Assembly (NCBI RefSeq): GCF_023016115.1 | Contig: NZ_JALKBH010000008.1 | Coordinates: forward strand, 1-64,000 | Length of the DNA: 64,000 nucleotides | Reading direction: 5' to 3' | DNA from: Alcanivorax sp. S6407 | GTDB taxonomy: Bacteria > Pseudomonadota > Gammaproteobacteria > Pseudomonadales > Alcanivoracaceae | Part shown: one piece after another, positions 19,083-28,353 of the stretch | How the letters are laid out: each line of letters opens with the position of its first letter | Numbering within the stretch: position 1 is the first letter of the stretch | Notes under the pieces: model-generated | Told to the model about the DNA's origin: nothing | What the model saw: only the letters and a program-made list of their open reading frames with translations | Databases searched by the model: none | Translations under genes and position numbers: made by a program

Positions 19083-20039
19083 TTACTTGCAGGAGGCCAG
19101 TGCGGAATTGACGCTGGCTTCGGTCGTCTTCAGCGCGGTTTTGAGCACGTGCTGCCGTCTTCCCGGATCCATCATGTTGTAGCCAAAGGCTTTCAGGTCA
19201 TCGGCCACAGGTTCGATACGAATCACTTTCTTGCCGGCGTTTTCCAGTGCGGCCACTTCCTTGTCCACGATACTTGTCATGTAACGCCGTACGCGCCGTT
19301 CAATGCGCTCGAACGGGTGCCAGGGCTTGTCCGGCTGACGAGAGGCCATGGGCGCTAGCACGATGACCTCGTCCACGGCGCTGTCCACCAGCATGTCGGC
19401 AGATACTGGTGAGGCCACGCCGCCGTCTATATAGGTGTGGTCGTTGACGGTCACAGGTGGGCACCAGAAGGGGACGCCATAGGAAGCGCATACGGCATCG
19501 GCAATGGTGGCTTTGGGCGCGCCGCCCTTGCCGAAGGGAACGCGCTTTCCGGTTTCCGTATCCACCGCCATGATCCAGGTGGCAGGATGCTTTACCCACT
19601 CCTTACCCTGGGCCGCATCGTTAACCAGTTTTCTGAAGGCGCTCATGTCGAACTGGCCGGCGGGCAGGGCGCCACAGATGGCGGTCAGTGCAGACACTTC
19701 GCCGCGCAGGCCTTTCATCACCAGTGACTTGCCGGTGAAGCGCGCGCCCGGCAGTGGGGGAAGGGCGCCGCCCGTGTCGGTGTCATGATTCCATTGGCAG
19801 CTGTCGCTGGTGCCTTGCTGGCAGGCCAGCAGTTGATCGACGCTGATACCGCTGCCGATAAGTGCAGCCAGTACGGCTCCGGCGGAGGTGCCGATGAGAA
19901 CATCCGCATCACGGCAATCCCACCCCAGTTGTTGTTCCAGCTGGTGCAGAGCCGCAATCGTCCAGGCGCCGCCGGCGACGCCGCCACAGCCGAGGACCAG
20001 GGCGCGTTTGGGAGCTGAAGGTGTGTTGTCTTTTGGCAT
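19083..20039 (-). CDS. Patatin-like phospholipase
   Basis: A 318-residue serine hydrolase of the patatin/RssA type that cleaves acyl esters of phospholipids or neutral lipids. It shows the oxyanion loop GCGGVAGGAW (about 17-26), the nucleophile elbow GTSAG (about 50) and the catalytic aspartate in DGGVASPV (about 192). No signal peptide is visible, so it is cytoplasmic or secreted by another route. It stands alone between small-gene and monooxygenase regions. Confidence 0.88.
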   Translation of the reverse strand: MPKDNTPSAPKRALVLGCGGVAGGAWTIAALHQLEQQLGWDCRDADVLIGTSAGAVLAALIGSGISVDQLLACQQGTSDSCQWNHDTDTGGALPPLPGARFTGKSLVMKGLRGEVSALTAICGALPAGQFDMSAFRKLVNDAAQGKEWVKHPATWIMAVDTETGKRVPFGKGGAPKATIADAVCASYGVPFWCPPVTVNDHTYIDGGVASPVSADMLVDSAVDEVIVLAPMASRQPDKPWHPFERIERRVRRYMTSIVDKEVAALENAGKKVIRIEPVADDLKAFGYNMMDPGRRQHVLKTALKTTEASVNSALASCK

Positions 20040-20344
20040 CTATGTTCTCTGAATAGGTTGTTGTGTGGTTGGGCGGCCGGACGTCTGAGGTTGGACGCCA
20101 AATTCAAAACCGTAAATCTGCATTTTTTGAGTTCATCGCGGATTTACGTGAATGTGCTGCTGCAGAGGCCTTCCCGCAGGAAAACCGGTGGCGGCGCGAT
20201 TCCGGCCAGGATCAAAAGCAGTCTCACCACAGAGGGCACAGAGGTCACCGAGAATAAGAAATTTTTCACTCTGTGTGCTCTGTGATCTCTGTGGTAAATC
20301 CGCTTTTGCTCTTTGCGTGACGCATGTTGCCGCCGCGAAGCGGG
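20040..20344. other. 305-bp gap with a 9-bp-period hairpin
   Basis: Near 20112-20150 an inverted pair cgtaaatc/gatttacg brackets a T-rich stretch. At 20225-20296 is a long imperfect hairpin whose arms repeat cacagagg-type units about every 9 bp (ccacagagg, gcacagagg, tcaccgaga, and the complement). A relative is at 41362. No gene seen. Confidence 0.6.
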
Positions 20345-21841
20345 TTAAAAGATCGGTTGGCTTGCCGGTGTCAGGGTGTAGTTGTCGCTGTCGAACTGTT
20401 TCAGCAAACGCTGCATCTCCAGGGTGCTCCACGGGAAGCCGACGCTGTTGAAGCCGTTCTTGTCCAGGTAGTAGCTGGAACAGCCGCCGGTATTCCAGAC
20501 AGTGCCTTGCAGATCTTTCTGCACTTTGCGGTTGTAGTCCCGCTGTACTTCGGCTTTCACCTCGATACGTTGCAGTTGCTGGTCGCGCATGGTGGTGAGG
20601 GTGCTGACGATATAGTTGATCTGCGCCTCGATGACGATGAAGGCAGAGTTATGGCCGATACCAAGATTCGGGCCGAGCACCATGAAGGCATTGGGCAGAC
20701 CGGCGATGGTGGTGCCACGGTAGGCCTGCATGCCGTCTTTCCACATCTCGCTCAGTGACTGGCCGGCATGATTGAATATGTGATTGGCAATGGGCGGCTC
20801 GGTAACGAAGAAGCCGGTGCCGAGGATGATGGTATCCACCTCGCATTCGCTGCCGTCCTGGCCTACCAGGGTGTTGCCTCGGACTGCTTTCAGTCCGGTG
20901 TGGAAGACATCCACGTTGGGCTGGTTCAGGGCCGGGTAGTAGTTGTTGCTCATCAATACCCGCTTGCAGCCCAGGGTGTAATCCGGGGTCAGTTTGGCGC
21001 GCAGTTCCGGGTCCTTGATGGCCACTTTCAGGTGGGCCAGCCCCAGCTTCTGAATCTGTCTGAGAATGGCCGGGCGGCGGAAGCCGATACCGAAGGTCTC
21101 GAACCCGCCATAGAGCATCTTGCGCCAGGTGTTCAGGGTGAAGGGCAGGCGGAAAAAGTTTTCTTCCACTTTGGGAATGCTGTGATCCGGTTTCGGTAGC
21201 ACCCACTGAGGAGTGCGCTGGAACAGGGTCAGGTGCCGGGTCCTGGGCTGAATTTCCGGCACGAACTGGATAGCTGAGGCACCGGTGCCGATTACCGCTA
21301 CACGCTCGCCAGTCAGATCATGATCATGATCCCAGCGGGAAGAATGGAACAGCTTGCCGCTGAAATCCTTCAGCCCGGGGATCGCCGGAATAATCGGTTC
21401 ATGCAGATACCCCGAGCAGGCTACGACAGTGCGGGCCAGATAGAGTTGGTCAGCCGTCTGCACTTCCCAGAGGTTTTTTTCTTCCCGCCACTGGGCTCGC
21501 TCGACACCTTGATTGAAGTGGATGCTTTGCACAATCCGGTGCTGCTCTGCGACCTCCCGAACATAGTCGAGAATTTCTGCCTGGCCCGCAAAAGCGCGAG
21601 TCCAGTCGGGTTTCTGGGCGAAGGAATAGGAATAAAGTGCTGAGGGCACGTCACAGGCACAGCCCGGATAGGTGTTGTCCCGCCAGGTGCCGCCCAGGTC
21701 CGCGGCTTTTTCCAGAATCACGAAGTTGTGGATGCCGGCTTCTTTCAACTTGATACCAAGGCCGATACCGCTGATCCCTGCGCCCACGATCAGGACATCG
21801 TGAATGGGCTGGTTTTGCTGTTGAGTCATCACGGGTTCCAT
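20345..21841 (-). CDS. Flavin-containing (Baeyer-Villiger type) monooxygenase
   Basis: The 498-residue enzyme uses FAD and NADPH to insert oxygen into ketones or oxidise heteroatoms. It has the first dinucleotide site GAGISGIGLG (about 18-27), GGTWRDNTYPGCACDV (about 50-65), the monooxygenase fingerprint FSGKLFHSSRWDH (about 150-163) and a second dinucleotide site GTGASAIQFV. Its first ATG overlaps the stop of the upstream SDR (TAATG), indicating translational coupling in a TetR-SDR-monooxygenase operon. The substrate is not predictable. An alternative start is the ATG at 21829. Confidence 0.88.
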   Translation of the reverse strand: MEPVMTQQQNQPIHDVLIVGAGISGIGLGIKLKEAGIHNFVILEKAADLGGTWRDNTYPGCACDVPSALYSYSFAQKPDWTRAFAGQAEILDYVREVAEQHRIVQSIHFNQGVERAQWREEKNLWEVQTADQLYLARTVVACSGYLHEPIIPAIPGLKDFSGKLFHSSRWDHDHDLTGERVAVIGTGASAIQFVPEIQPRTRHLTLFQRTPQWVLPKPDHSIPKVEENFFRLPFTLNTWRKMLYGGFETFGIGFRRPAILRQIQKLGLAHLKVAIKDPELRAKLTPDYTLGCKRVLMSNNYYPALNQPNVDVFHTGLKAVRGNTLVGQDGSECEVDTIILGTGFFVTEPPIANHIFNHAGQSLSEMWKDGMQAYRGTTIAGLPNAFMVLGPNLGIGHNSAFIVIEAQINYIVSTLTTMRDQQLQRIEVKAEVQRDYNRKVQKDLQGTVWNTGGCSSYYLDKNGFNSVGFPWSTLEMQRLLKQFDSDNYTLTPASQPIF

Positions 21842-22638
21842 TACTTGTTGGGCTGGGGACTAAAGAAGTCCATGGCCTTGTTAGTGAGATTGAGGTTGGC
21901 GACCTGTTTGGCGAGGCTGTAGATGTCCGGATAGATCACCCGTGCTCCGCCCTTGTGGAAGGTGCGATAGATGCGCTCGGCAAGCACTTCAGGCTGGCCG
22001 GTGGGGATGTAACGGGAGACGGCACCACGCTTTATCTGGTTGCGTGCATGGCTCTCCAGCCCGGAGTAAACCGGACCGGGGTACACAGTAACCACGTTGA
22101 CGCCGTCCTTCTTCAGGTCAAGCCGGGCAATTTCGGAAGCCATGCCGAGACCCGCCTTGGCGCCGCCGTAATAGCTGCAGCCACGAATGGGTACCCGTCC
22201 GGCCATGCTGGAAATATTGATCACGCAACCACGGCGCTGTTCGATCATGTCGGGCAGCGCCAGATCCATCAGTCGCATGGGGGCAATGTAATTAATGTCC
22301 ATGCTGCGTTTGCCTCGCTCCCAGCCGGTGCCGGCCAGGGTCATGATGTCCATGATCCCGGCACAGTTGATCAATACATCCACCGGGCCATGGCGATTGA
22401 CCAGCGCATCCCACCAGGCGGGCAGTGCATCGATATCGGTCAGGTCACAGACTTCAGCATTGGCGTTGTGCTCGTTTGCCACCGTTTCCAGGGCTTCCGG
22501 GTTGAGATCCACCAGGGTCAGGATGGCGTCCGGGTGATGGCTGCGAAACTGATCGGCAAGCGCGCTGCCGATGGCGCCGGCAGCACCGGTAATGAGAATG
22601 TGCCGGGGTTTCATGATGGCTGTGCGGGTGAGGGTCAT
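21841..22638 (-). CDS. Short-chain dehydrogenase/reductase
   Basis: This 265-residue protein has a classical SDR Rossmann fold: TGAAGAIGSA (about 17-26), NCAGIMD (about 90), a serine in INISS (about 143) and YYGGAK with the catalytic Tyr and Lys (about 156-161). It starts in an ATGA overlap with the stop of the TetR gene and ends overlapping the monooxygenase start. It probably supplies or consumes the ketone/alcohol couple for that monooxygenase. An internal ATG at 22614 could also start translation. Confidence 0.88.
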   Translation of the reverse strand: MTLTRTAIMKPRHILITGAAGAIGSALADQFRSHHPDAILTLVDLNPEALETVANEHNANAEVCDLTDIDALPAWWDALVNRHGPVDVLINCAGIMDIMTLAGTGWERGKRSMDINYIAPMRLMDLALPDMIEQRRGCVINISSMAGRVPIRGCSYYGGAKAGLGMASEIARLDLKKDGVNVVTVYPGPVYSGLESHARNQIKRGAVSRYIPTGQPEVLAERIYRTFHKGGARVIYPDIYSLAKQVANLNLTNKAMDFFSPQPNK

Positions 22639-23270
22639 TGGCTTGCTCCTTCGGTGCGGTTGGCCGCCACTGCGAGCCAGCAGGCGTCGCGGGCTCGTTT
22701 CAGGTCGTCATCGGTGAGAGTCAGGTAGTTGAGTCGCTCGGCCTTGAAGATGCCGACAAAGGCGCCCCAGAACAGCGCGATGGCCAGATCCGGCTTGATC
22801 CGGTCGCTGAGCAGGCCATTGCGCTGGCCAATGATCACCATCATTCCCAGGGGGATAAGCAGGGCCTGTTCCTGGCTGCGGCTTTCCGCGGTGAGGTAGC
22901 TGTGGTGATCCTGCATCTCCAGAAACTGGAAGGTCTCCGGTTCCTTGCGGGCAAAGGAGGTCAGCCTGGCCCAGAGGGTATCGAACAGGGCTCGGCTGGG
23001 ATTGAGCAGATCCAGGTCGGCCAGCAGGTGATCCTGCAGGCGCTGTTTGGCGTCACAGAAGGCCGCATTAATAAGTGCTTCCTTACTGTCAAAGTACCGG
23101 TATAGCGTACCCACGCCTACGCCAGCCTTGTCGGCGATGGGCGGAACCGGAGTGCCATGCAGGCCGTGTTCGGCGAATACCTGCAAGGCAGCCTTGATGA
23201 TCTGTTCCCGTTTTCCCCCTTCCTTGCCGGGTCGGAAAGCGGTGTTGGCGATGGATGTGGCTGTGGCCAT
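22635..23270 (-). CDS. TetR-family repressor of the SDR/monooxygenase operon
   Basis: The 211-residue protein has an N-terminal TetR helix-turn-helix (about residues 20-66: REQIIKAALQVFAEHG, then GVGTLYRYFDSKEAL) and a ligand-binding C-terminal half. It is first in a minus-strand operon joined by an ATGA overlap to the SDR. Self-control is likely: an inverted repeat lies 24 bp upstream of its start. Confidence 0.9.
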   Translation of the reverse strand: MATATSIANTAFRPGKEGGKREQIIKAALQVFAEHGLHGTPVPPIADKAGVGVGTLYRYFDSKEALINAAFCDAKQRLQDHLLADLDLLNPSRALFDTLWARLTSFARKEPETFQFLEMQDHHSYLTAESRSQEQALLIPLGMMVIIGQRNGLLSDRIKPDLAIALFWGAFVGIFKAERLNYLTLTDDDLKRARDACWLAVAANRTEGASQ

Positions 23271-23293
23271 GACTCACCTGCGAAATGAATAAT

Positions 23294-23305
23294 GAATGTT
23301 CATTC
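23294..23305. promoter_or_regulatory. Candidate TetR operator
   Basis: The sequence gaatg-tt-cattc is a perfect 5-bp inverted pair with a 2-bp centre, set within a longer AT-rich symmetric stretch (aatgaataatgaatgttcat) just upstream of the repressor. Position and form suit autoregulation; binding is inference. Confidence 0.5.
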
Positions 23306-23374
23306 CGTTAATGTGCCATTGGTTGATGTATCGGTGGAAGGGGGGTGTGGGTCAGATTGGGACAAATGAAAGGG

Positions 23375-23404
23375 GCAAGCTTCAAGCTACAAGCTGCAAC
23401 GCGA
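23375..23404. repeat. 7-bp-period array, left arm (caagctt type)
   Basis: Units caagctt, caagcta, caagctg, caacgcg form the inverted partner of the array at 23588. The 183 bp between the arms lie in the 348-bp gene-free gap 23271-23618 and show no gene. Confidence 0.65.
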
Positions 23405-23587
23405 GTTGGGCGTCAGCTAACCATTAATGCCTTGCCCGCGATTAGGGGCCGAGTTAGTTCAGCAAGCTGAATCACTCACAGGCATGGAGCTGGCCAGTGC
23501 GCGAGGAATTGAATTTCCAGGTTCTGCTCTCGGTAAAGCGCGGCGAATGAACGCGGGCAGGGCTTAGCAGTGTCGCTGAGCCTGGCC

Positions 23588-23621
23588 CGCGTTGCAGCTT
23601 GACGCTTGCCGCTTGCTCCTA
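23588..23621. repeat. 7-bp-period array at the DUF1289 stop, right arm
   Basis: On the minus strand, straight after the TAG stop, the units gagcaag, cggcaag, cgtcaag, ctgcaac follow each other with period 7. Confidence 0.7.
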
Positions 23622-24119
23622 GATCAGCCCTTTCTCCCGCGCCGCATACTCGGTGAGTTCCGCGACAAGGGTGACCGGGCGGGCGTAGGAGCGGTCATAG
23701 TGGGCCTGGGACAGGGCGTGGCATTCCGCGCTGATCTGTTCGTACAGTTCACGCGGGGTCAGGCCATGGCTGGGGGCCAGGGGGGTGAGACCGAAACGAT
23801 CGTAGGGGATCGCCTGCTTGCCGGCGGCCTTTAACAGCTCCGGTACCCAGCCCTGTGGGGATAGCTGGGTCTGGTAGCGCAGGTTCTGAAAGGTTAGCTG
23901 CTCGGCAAACAGGGCGGCATCGGCCACAAGGAAGTAATTGTCCACCACCTGACAGAGCAGCAGGTCCAGACGCTTCCAGACGATGCTCTTCTGCTCATTG
24001 GTGTAGGCATTCCAGTTCACCACCTCATGGCTGAAACGGCGACAGCCGCGGCACACGGTGTCACCAAACACAGTGGAGCAGACGCCAATACAGGGGGTGC
24101 GGATACGATTTACGGACAT
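23619..24119 (-). CDS. DUF1289 cysteine-motif protein
   Basis: A 166-residue protein whose N-terminus carries the DUF1289 signature: PCIGVCS, VCRGCRR and an E-x3-W (EVVNW), within residues 9-36. The four cysteines probably bind a metal or an iron-sulfur cluster. Most DUF1289 proteins are only about 60-80 residues; here a further 130 residues of unknown helical sequence follow. The function of the family is not established. It is monocistronic. Confidence 0.82.
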   Translation of the reverse strand: MSVNRIRTPCIGVCSTVFGDTVCRGCRRFSHEVVNWNAYTNEQKSIVWKRLDLLLCQVVDNYFLVADAALFAEQLTFQNLRYQTQLSPQGWVPELLKAAGKQAIPYDRFGLTPLAPSHGLTPRELYEQISAECHALSQAHYDRSYARPVTLVAELTEYAAREKGLI

Positions 24120-24366
24120 GGCCGAAGATTACCAGAAATCCCGGTGCCACGGGGAGCCCAAATGGACTGATGAAGGGCGGTGGGGCGGAGTTGCTGCTAT
24201 CTTGAGCAACGCGGTCAAATCGGCCATAGTTAGGGCCAAATAAAGGCACTATATTTCATAAAGTCCTGCCATTCCTCTGTCTGCCGGTTAGCCGGAGCTG
24301 GCCGGAAGTGCGCAATAATAACAGGCCCGGACCGCCCCTGTGTCACGGTGCCAATGGAGAATAACA

Positions 24367-24954
24367 ATGCGATTGGTTGTGTGGCTGGCACTGTTCAGCC
24401 TGATGCTTTCCGGGTGTGCCAGGCTGGGGATTCCTGCTACGCCGGGCGCGTTTCTGGATGCCCCGGATGGCAAGACCTTCGATCCTATCGAAACGCTGGA
24501 TCCGCGTAACTCCATGGTCTATATCTACCGGCCGATTACCCGTTGGGGATATGAAGAGGTTCAGGCGCCGGTGTTCTTCCTGGATGCTTCCCAGCTGTTC
24601 GGCCTGAAGGCCGGAGCTTACACCTGGCTGGAATTGCCTGCCGGAACCCATGATTTCTATGCCCGCCGCCCATTCAGTGTGCTGTACCTGAAAATGGTGT
24701 TCGAGATGGACCTGAAGATTGAGGGTGGTCAGGATTACTACTTCCGCTATTCAGAACTGAATCCGCTGGATCTGACAGAAATCGTCGCCAACCCGGAAGA
24801 CTATCAACAGGCCGGCCCGCTGCAGCAGGTGCCCAAGGCCGTCGCCCTGCGGGAAATCGCCGACCTGCGTCTGGACGAACCCGGTGTCTACTATGCAGAC
24901 CGCATGAAGAAAGAACCGCGCTGGGCGCCGTTTTATACGTATTCGGTTGATTAG
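24367..24954 (+). CDS. DUF2846-type lipoprotein
   Basis: A 195-residue lipoprotein with signal and lipobox LMLSGC (cysteine near residue 17). The mature domain resembles DUF2846: MVYIYRP (about 57-63), a strand ending in the ELPAGTHDFYAR loop, and a DYYFRY strand. It is presumably in the envelope; its role is unknown. ATG 24367 follows GGAG. The stop is followed at once by five acgcaac-type heptads and a terminator. Confidence 0.78.
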   Translation: MRLVVWLALFSLMLSGCARLGIPATPGAFLDAPDGKTFDPIETLDPRNSMVYIYRPITRWGYEEVQAPVFFLDASQLFGLKAGAYTWLELPAGTHDFYARRPFSVLYLKMVFEMDLKIEGGQDYYFRYSELNPLDLTEIVANPEDYQQAGPLQQVPKAVALREIADLRLDEPGVYYADRMKKEPRWAPFYTYSVD

Positions 24955-24986
24955 ACGCACCACGCTTCACGCAACAGGCAACACGC
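24955..24986. repeat. 7-bp-period array between stop codon and terminator
   Basis: Units acgcacc, acgcttc, acgcaac, aggcaac, acgcaaa run from the stop codon into the terminator stem. The same arrangement is found after the SDR gene at 29128. Confidence 0.8.
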
Positions 24987-25013
24987 AAAAAGCCCCGGGA
25001 TTCCGGGGCTTTT
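24987..25013 (+). terminator. Terminator of the DUF2846 gene
   Basis: The stem aaagccccgg/ccggggcttt with loop gatt is followed by a short T run. Confidence 0.85.
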
Positions 25014-25029
25014 GGGTTAAGGGGGGCTG

Positions 25030-25150
25030 AGTAGCGAGTTGCGGGAAACGAGTTTCGAAAGGCTAAACCCTTGCCAGACATCCTGATTTCGGATTTTGAT
25101 ATTCGAAACTCGAAACTCGAAACTCGAAACTCGAAACTCGAAACTCGCTC
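25030..25150. repeat. Hairpin element with cgagttt/cgaaact heptad arms
   Basis: The left arm has units gcgagtt, gcgggaaa, cgagttt. The right arm has six consecutive cgaaact units, ending at the stop of the thioesterase gene. A core of about 40 bp separates the arms. Confidence 0.85.
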
Positions 25151-25675
25151 TTAATCCGTTTCCGTCAGCCGTTTCTTCGACTTCAGCAAGCGCTTCCACT
25201 GCTCCACATACTCTGGCAGCGGCGGGGATTCCAGGTGCATGCCGGTGATGTCCTGGGCGGTTTGCGGGCTGATTGATTTGCCGCCGTACACGTTGACCAC
25301 GCGAACCAGGGCATGGGTGTGCAGTTTACGCTGGGATTCGAAGCGCTGATCGTAATAGACGTACTTGTCGTCCCAGCCGAGGATGCGGGTGTGTACCTGG
25401 AACTGCTGATAGGGGCGCAGTTCGCGGATATAGGCGATCTCGGTGTTGGCCACCACCACGTTGCATCGGGCCTCGATCATGCGGTTGAGACTGCCAGTGA
25501 CAACCGCATGTTCCAACCGGCTGCGGTCCATGAACTTCAGGTATTTGGCATTGTTCAGATGCATGTTCAAGTCAATATCCAGCAGGCCCACCCTGAATTC
25601 CAGAGTGACCACATCAAACAGCTGGTGTGTAGGCGGGCGTTTGCGTCTGCGCGCCGCGCTGATCAGTTCAAGCAT
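25151..25675 (-). CDS. Hotdog-fold acyl-CoA thioesterase family protein
   Basis: The 174-residue protein looks like a 4HBT-type thioesterase. It has the hotdog signature DIDLNMHLNNAKYLKFMD (about residues 33-50), in which the aspartate and the HLNNAKY helix correspond to the active-site region, and then the strands ARCNVVVANTEIAYIREL. It probably hydrolyses acyl-CoA or acyl-ACP esters. ATG 25675 is preferred (GGGAG 6 bp upstream); a GTG at 25693 lies further up. It is convergent with the lipoprotein gene. Confidence 0.8.
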   Translation of the reverse strand: MLELISAARRRKRPPTHQLFDVVTLEFRVGLLDIDLNMHLNNAKYLKFMDRSRLEHAVVTGSLNRMIEARCNVVVANTEIAYIRELRPYQQFQVHTRILGWDDKYVYYDQRFESQRKLHTHALVRVVNVYGGKSISPQTAQDITGMHLESPPLPEYVEQWKRLLKSKKRLTETD

Positions 25676-25898
25676 CCGAACTCCCTTGGCCACGCCCCGT
25701 TCGCGGCACTGGTATCATTCTTGATATTGAGGGGAAAGAACCGGGTTCATTATAGCGTTACCGGTGACAGTTCACACTATCGGCTCTAACCAAAGAGCGC
25801 GATCAGACGATTGGATGAGTCATATGGGCTGAGCCGAGCGGACCGGGCCGTCAGGTTGGCACGCTGGAGATGCAGGGTGGCAGGGGCCGAAAAACGGC

Positions 25899-26885
25899 TC
25901 AATAGCTCGCCAGATGCAGGCTGAAGAGATTATCAGGGTCTGTCCAGCAGCTCCGGGGGGTAAAGCCGGCATTGATCAGCTCACGGGTAAAGCCTTCCAC
26001 GGTGAACTTGTAGGAATTCTCGGTGTGAATTCGGGTGCCCGCGGGCAGTGTCAGCCGGTTCTCTCCCAGTTGCAGCTGTTGATCACACAGGCATTCGAGA
26101 TGCATTTCAATGCGTCGGGCTTGCTCATTATAGAAGGCCAGGTGACGCATCTGCTCCACCTGGAAATGACAATCCAGCTCATGATTGATGTGGTGCAGGG
26201 CATTCAGGTTGAAGGCGGCGGTGAGCCCTTCGGCATCATTATAGGCCGCGTGAAGCGTGGCACAGTCCTTGTGCAGGTCGGCGCCGATCAGCAGGCTGCC
26301 TCCGGGGCCTGCCAGCTGATGCAGGCCACGCAGGAACTGCTGGCGCTCGGCCGGTTCGAAATTGCCAATGGTAGAACCGGGAAAGAACACTACCCGGCCG
26401 TTGGGGTCTTTATCCGCAGGTAGCGAGAGGGCCTGGCAGTAATCCGCACAGACGGCGCTGATCTGTACGCCGGGAAAGTCCCGGGACAACTCCCGGGTGG
26501 CCTGCAACAGGCAGTCGCGGGAAATCTCCAGGGGCATGTAGCACTCCGGCGACCAGCGCTCCAGCAACAAGCGCACCTTCTGGCAGCTGCCCGCTCCGGG
26601 CTCGGCAATGGTGGAGGCTCCCCCAAGCTGATCTTGTATCTCATCGCTGTACCGTGTCAGCAGGGCCGACTCGGTGCGGGTGGGGTAATACTCCGGTGTG
26701 GCGGTAATGGCATCGAACAGTCGGGAACCGGTTTCGTTGTAGAAATACTTGGGATGCAGGTGTGGGCGGGGCGCACTCAGGGAGCGGGTGACTTCCTCAA
26801 GCATGTCCGTGGCGGGCGGGTGCAGATCGTAAAAGGTCAGGTTGGGGCCCAGTTGCTGTTGGTTCACCGGCATTGCCTTTTTCAT
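25899..26885 (-). CDS. egtD: L-histidine N(alpha)-methyltransferase EgtD
   Basis: The protein uses three S-adenosylmethionine to turn histidine into hercynine, the first step of ergothioneine synthesis. The 328-residue length fits EgtD. Typical blocks are visible: PKYFYNETGSRLFDAIT (about 43-59), EPGAGSCQKVRLLL (about 95-108), VFFPGSTIGNFEP (about 172-184) and a C-terminal ENSYKF region. It lies 31 bp downstream of egtB on the same strand, so the two form an operon. A 200-bp gap with no obvious signal follows the stop. Confidence 0.93.
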   Translation of the reverse strand: MKKAMPVNQQQLGPNLTFYDLHPPATDMLEEVTRSLSAPRPHLHPKYFYNETGSRLFDAITATPEYYPTRTESALLTRYSDEIQDQLGGASTIAEPGAGSCQKVRLLLERWSPECYMPLEISRDCLLQATRELSRDFPGVQISAVCADYCQALSLPADKDPNGRVVFFPGSTIGNFEPAERQQFLRGLHQLAGPGGSLLIGADLHKDCATLHAAYNDAEGLTAAFNLNALHHINHELDCHFQVEQMRHLAFYNEQARRIEMHLECLCDQQLQLGENRLTLPAGTRIHTENSYKFTVEGFTRELINAGFTPRSCWTDPDNLFSLHLASY

Positions 26886-26916
26886 GATCCCCTCCGGGGG
26901 GTTGTTGTTATCGGGG

Positions 26917-28197
26917 TTAACCGTCCGCGGCCAGGCGGATGCCGCTGAACTGCCAGCGGTGATGGGGGTAGAAGAAGTTGCGGTAAGTGGTGCGGATATG
27001 GTCCTGGCGGGTCACACAGGAGCCGCCGCGCAGCACCATCTGGTTGCACATGAATTTGCCGTTGTACTCCCCCACCGCGCCGTCAGCGGTGCGGAAGCCC
27101 GGGTAAGGAAGATAGGCGCTGGCGGTCCATTCCCAGACATCGCCAAGTAACTGAGTCAGAGTGCCTTCCTGCACAGCCCCGGGCTGGAAACGGCCTGTAT
27201 CGGCAAACTGCCCGGGTTGCCCGCTGTGGTGGGCGGCGTGCTCCCACTCCTGCTCTGTGGGCAGGCGATATCCTGCCCAGCGGGCATAGGCATCGGCTTC
27301 GTAGTAATTCACATGGGTAAGGGTGTGGCCGGGGAGCAATGGCTGAATACCGGCCAGGGTCCAGTGGTGGGTCAGGTCCTCATGCCAGTACAGCGGGCGC
27401 CGGATTTGCTGCTCCTGCACCCAGGCCCAGCCATCGGACAACCACAGCTCCGGTCGCTGGTATCCGCCGTCGTCGATGAAAGCACGGTATTCCCCCTGGC
27501 TGACCGGACGGTTAGCGATCCGGAACGGGGCCAGCCAGACCGGGTGGCGGGGTGTCTCATTATCGAATACAAAGCCGTCGCCCGGGTCGGCGCCATGCAG
27601 CACCTTGCCGCCGGTAAACGCCTGAAAGGTGAGGACCGGGGCGGGTTGCTGGCCGCCAGCCTCGGGTTCGGCCAGCGTCGGGGACAGCGGGTTGAAGGAC
27701 AGGCTGTACTTGATGTCGGTGAGCAGCAGCTCCTGATGTTGCTGCTCATGATTCAGGCCCAGTGCCACCAGGTTGGTGAGCTGCGGAGCCGTCTCCAGCA
27801 GCTGCAGCATGGCCTGATCGACCTGCCGGCGCCACGCCAGCACCTCGTCCATCGTCGGGCGCGACAGCAAGTGCCGTTGGGGGCGGGGGTACTGTTCACC
27901 AATGCCGTTGTAGTAGCTGTTGAACAGGTATTCGAAAGCGGGATTAAAGGGCTGGTAACCGGGCAGATGGGGGAGCAGCAGAAAGGTTTCGAAGAACCAG
28001 GTGGTGTGCGCGAGATGCCAGCGTGGCGGGCTCACGTCCGGGCAGGCCTGCAGGCCCATGTCCTCGGGTTGCAGTGGCGCACACAGCTGCTCGCTGAACT
28101 GGCGAATGCGCACGTAGTCGCGGGCCAGCCCCGCGGGATCTTCCTGTCGGGCGATCTCAGGCAAGGTTCTCCCTCCCGTGCCGTTGCAATCTTCCAT
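26917..28197 (-). CDS. egtB: Hercynine oxygenase (ergothioneine synthase EgtB)
   Basis: This non-heme iron enzyme couples a thiol (cysteine or gamma-glutamylcysteine) to hercynine and forms the sulfoxide. The 426-residue protein has an N-terminal DinB-like domain (HLAHTTWFFETF, about 60) with the metal motif HEQQHQE (about 147) and a C-terminal FGE-sulfatase domain. That domain ends in the characteristic LRGGSCVT, TYRNFF and GIRLA blocks. It is the first gene of the egtBD pair. No egtC or egtE is in the window. Confidence 0.93.
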   Translation of the reverse strand: MEDCNGTGGRTLPEIARQEDPAGLARDYVRIRQFSEQLCAPLQPEDMGLQACPDVSPPRWHLAHTTWFFETFLLLPHLPGYQPFNPAFEYLFNSYYNGIGEQYPRPQRHLLSRPTMDEVLAWRRQVDQAMLQLLETAPQLTNLVALGLNHEQQHQELLLTDIKYSLSFNPLSPTLAEPEAGGQQPAPVLTFQAFTGGKVLHGADPGDGFVFDNETPRHPVWLAPFRIANRPVSQGEYRAFIDDGGYQRPELWLSDGWAWVQEQQIRRPLYWHEDLTHHWTLAGIQPLLPGHTLTHVNYYEADAYARWAGYRLPTEQEWEHAAHHSGQPGQFADTGRFQPGAVQEGTLTQLLGDVWEWTASAYLPYPGFRTADGAVGEYNGKFMCNQMVLRGGSCVTRQDHIRTTYRNFFYPHHRWQFSGIRLAADG

Positions 28198-28353
28198 TGA
28201 CGCAATCTCACCTTAATCCACTGGCGGATTGAGCGAAAGCAACAATGAGGGCCATGGAGCAGGTGGGTATACTCCGGGCATTGTTTCGGCGTCATTGGAA
28301 TACGTGGCTCGTGTCTCAGTGACTCCTCATGGCCCCATACCCAAGGAGAGCAT

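Noticed and set aside
20345-21841. AlmA long-chain alkane monooxygenase
   Set aside because: AlmA-type enzymes carry an FRYPGIRSDSDM-like block after GGTW. This protein has NTYPGCACDV, which places it in another flavin monooxygenase group.
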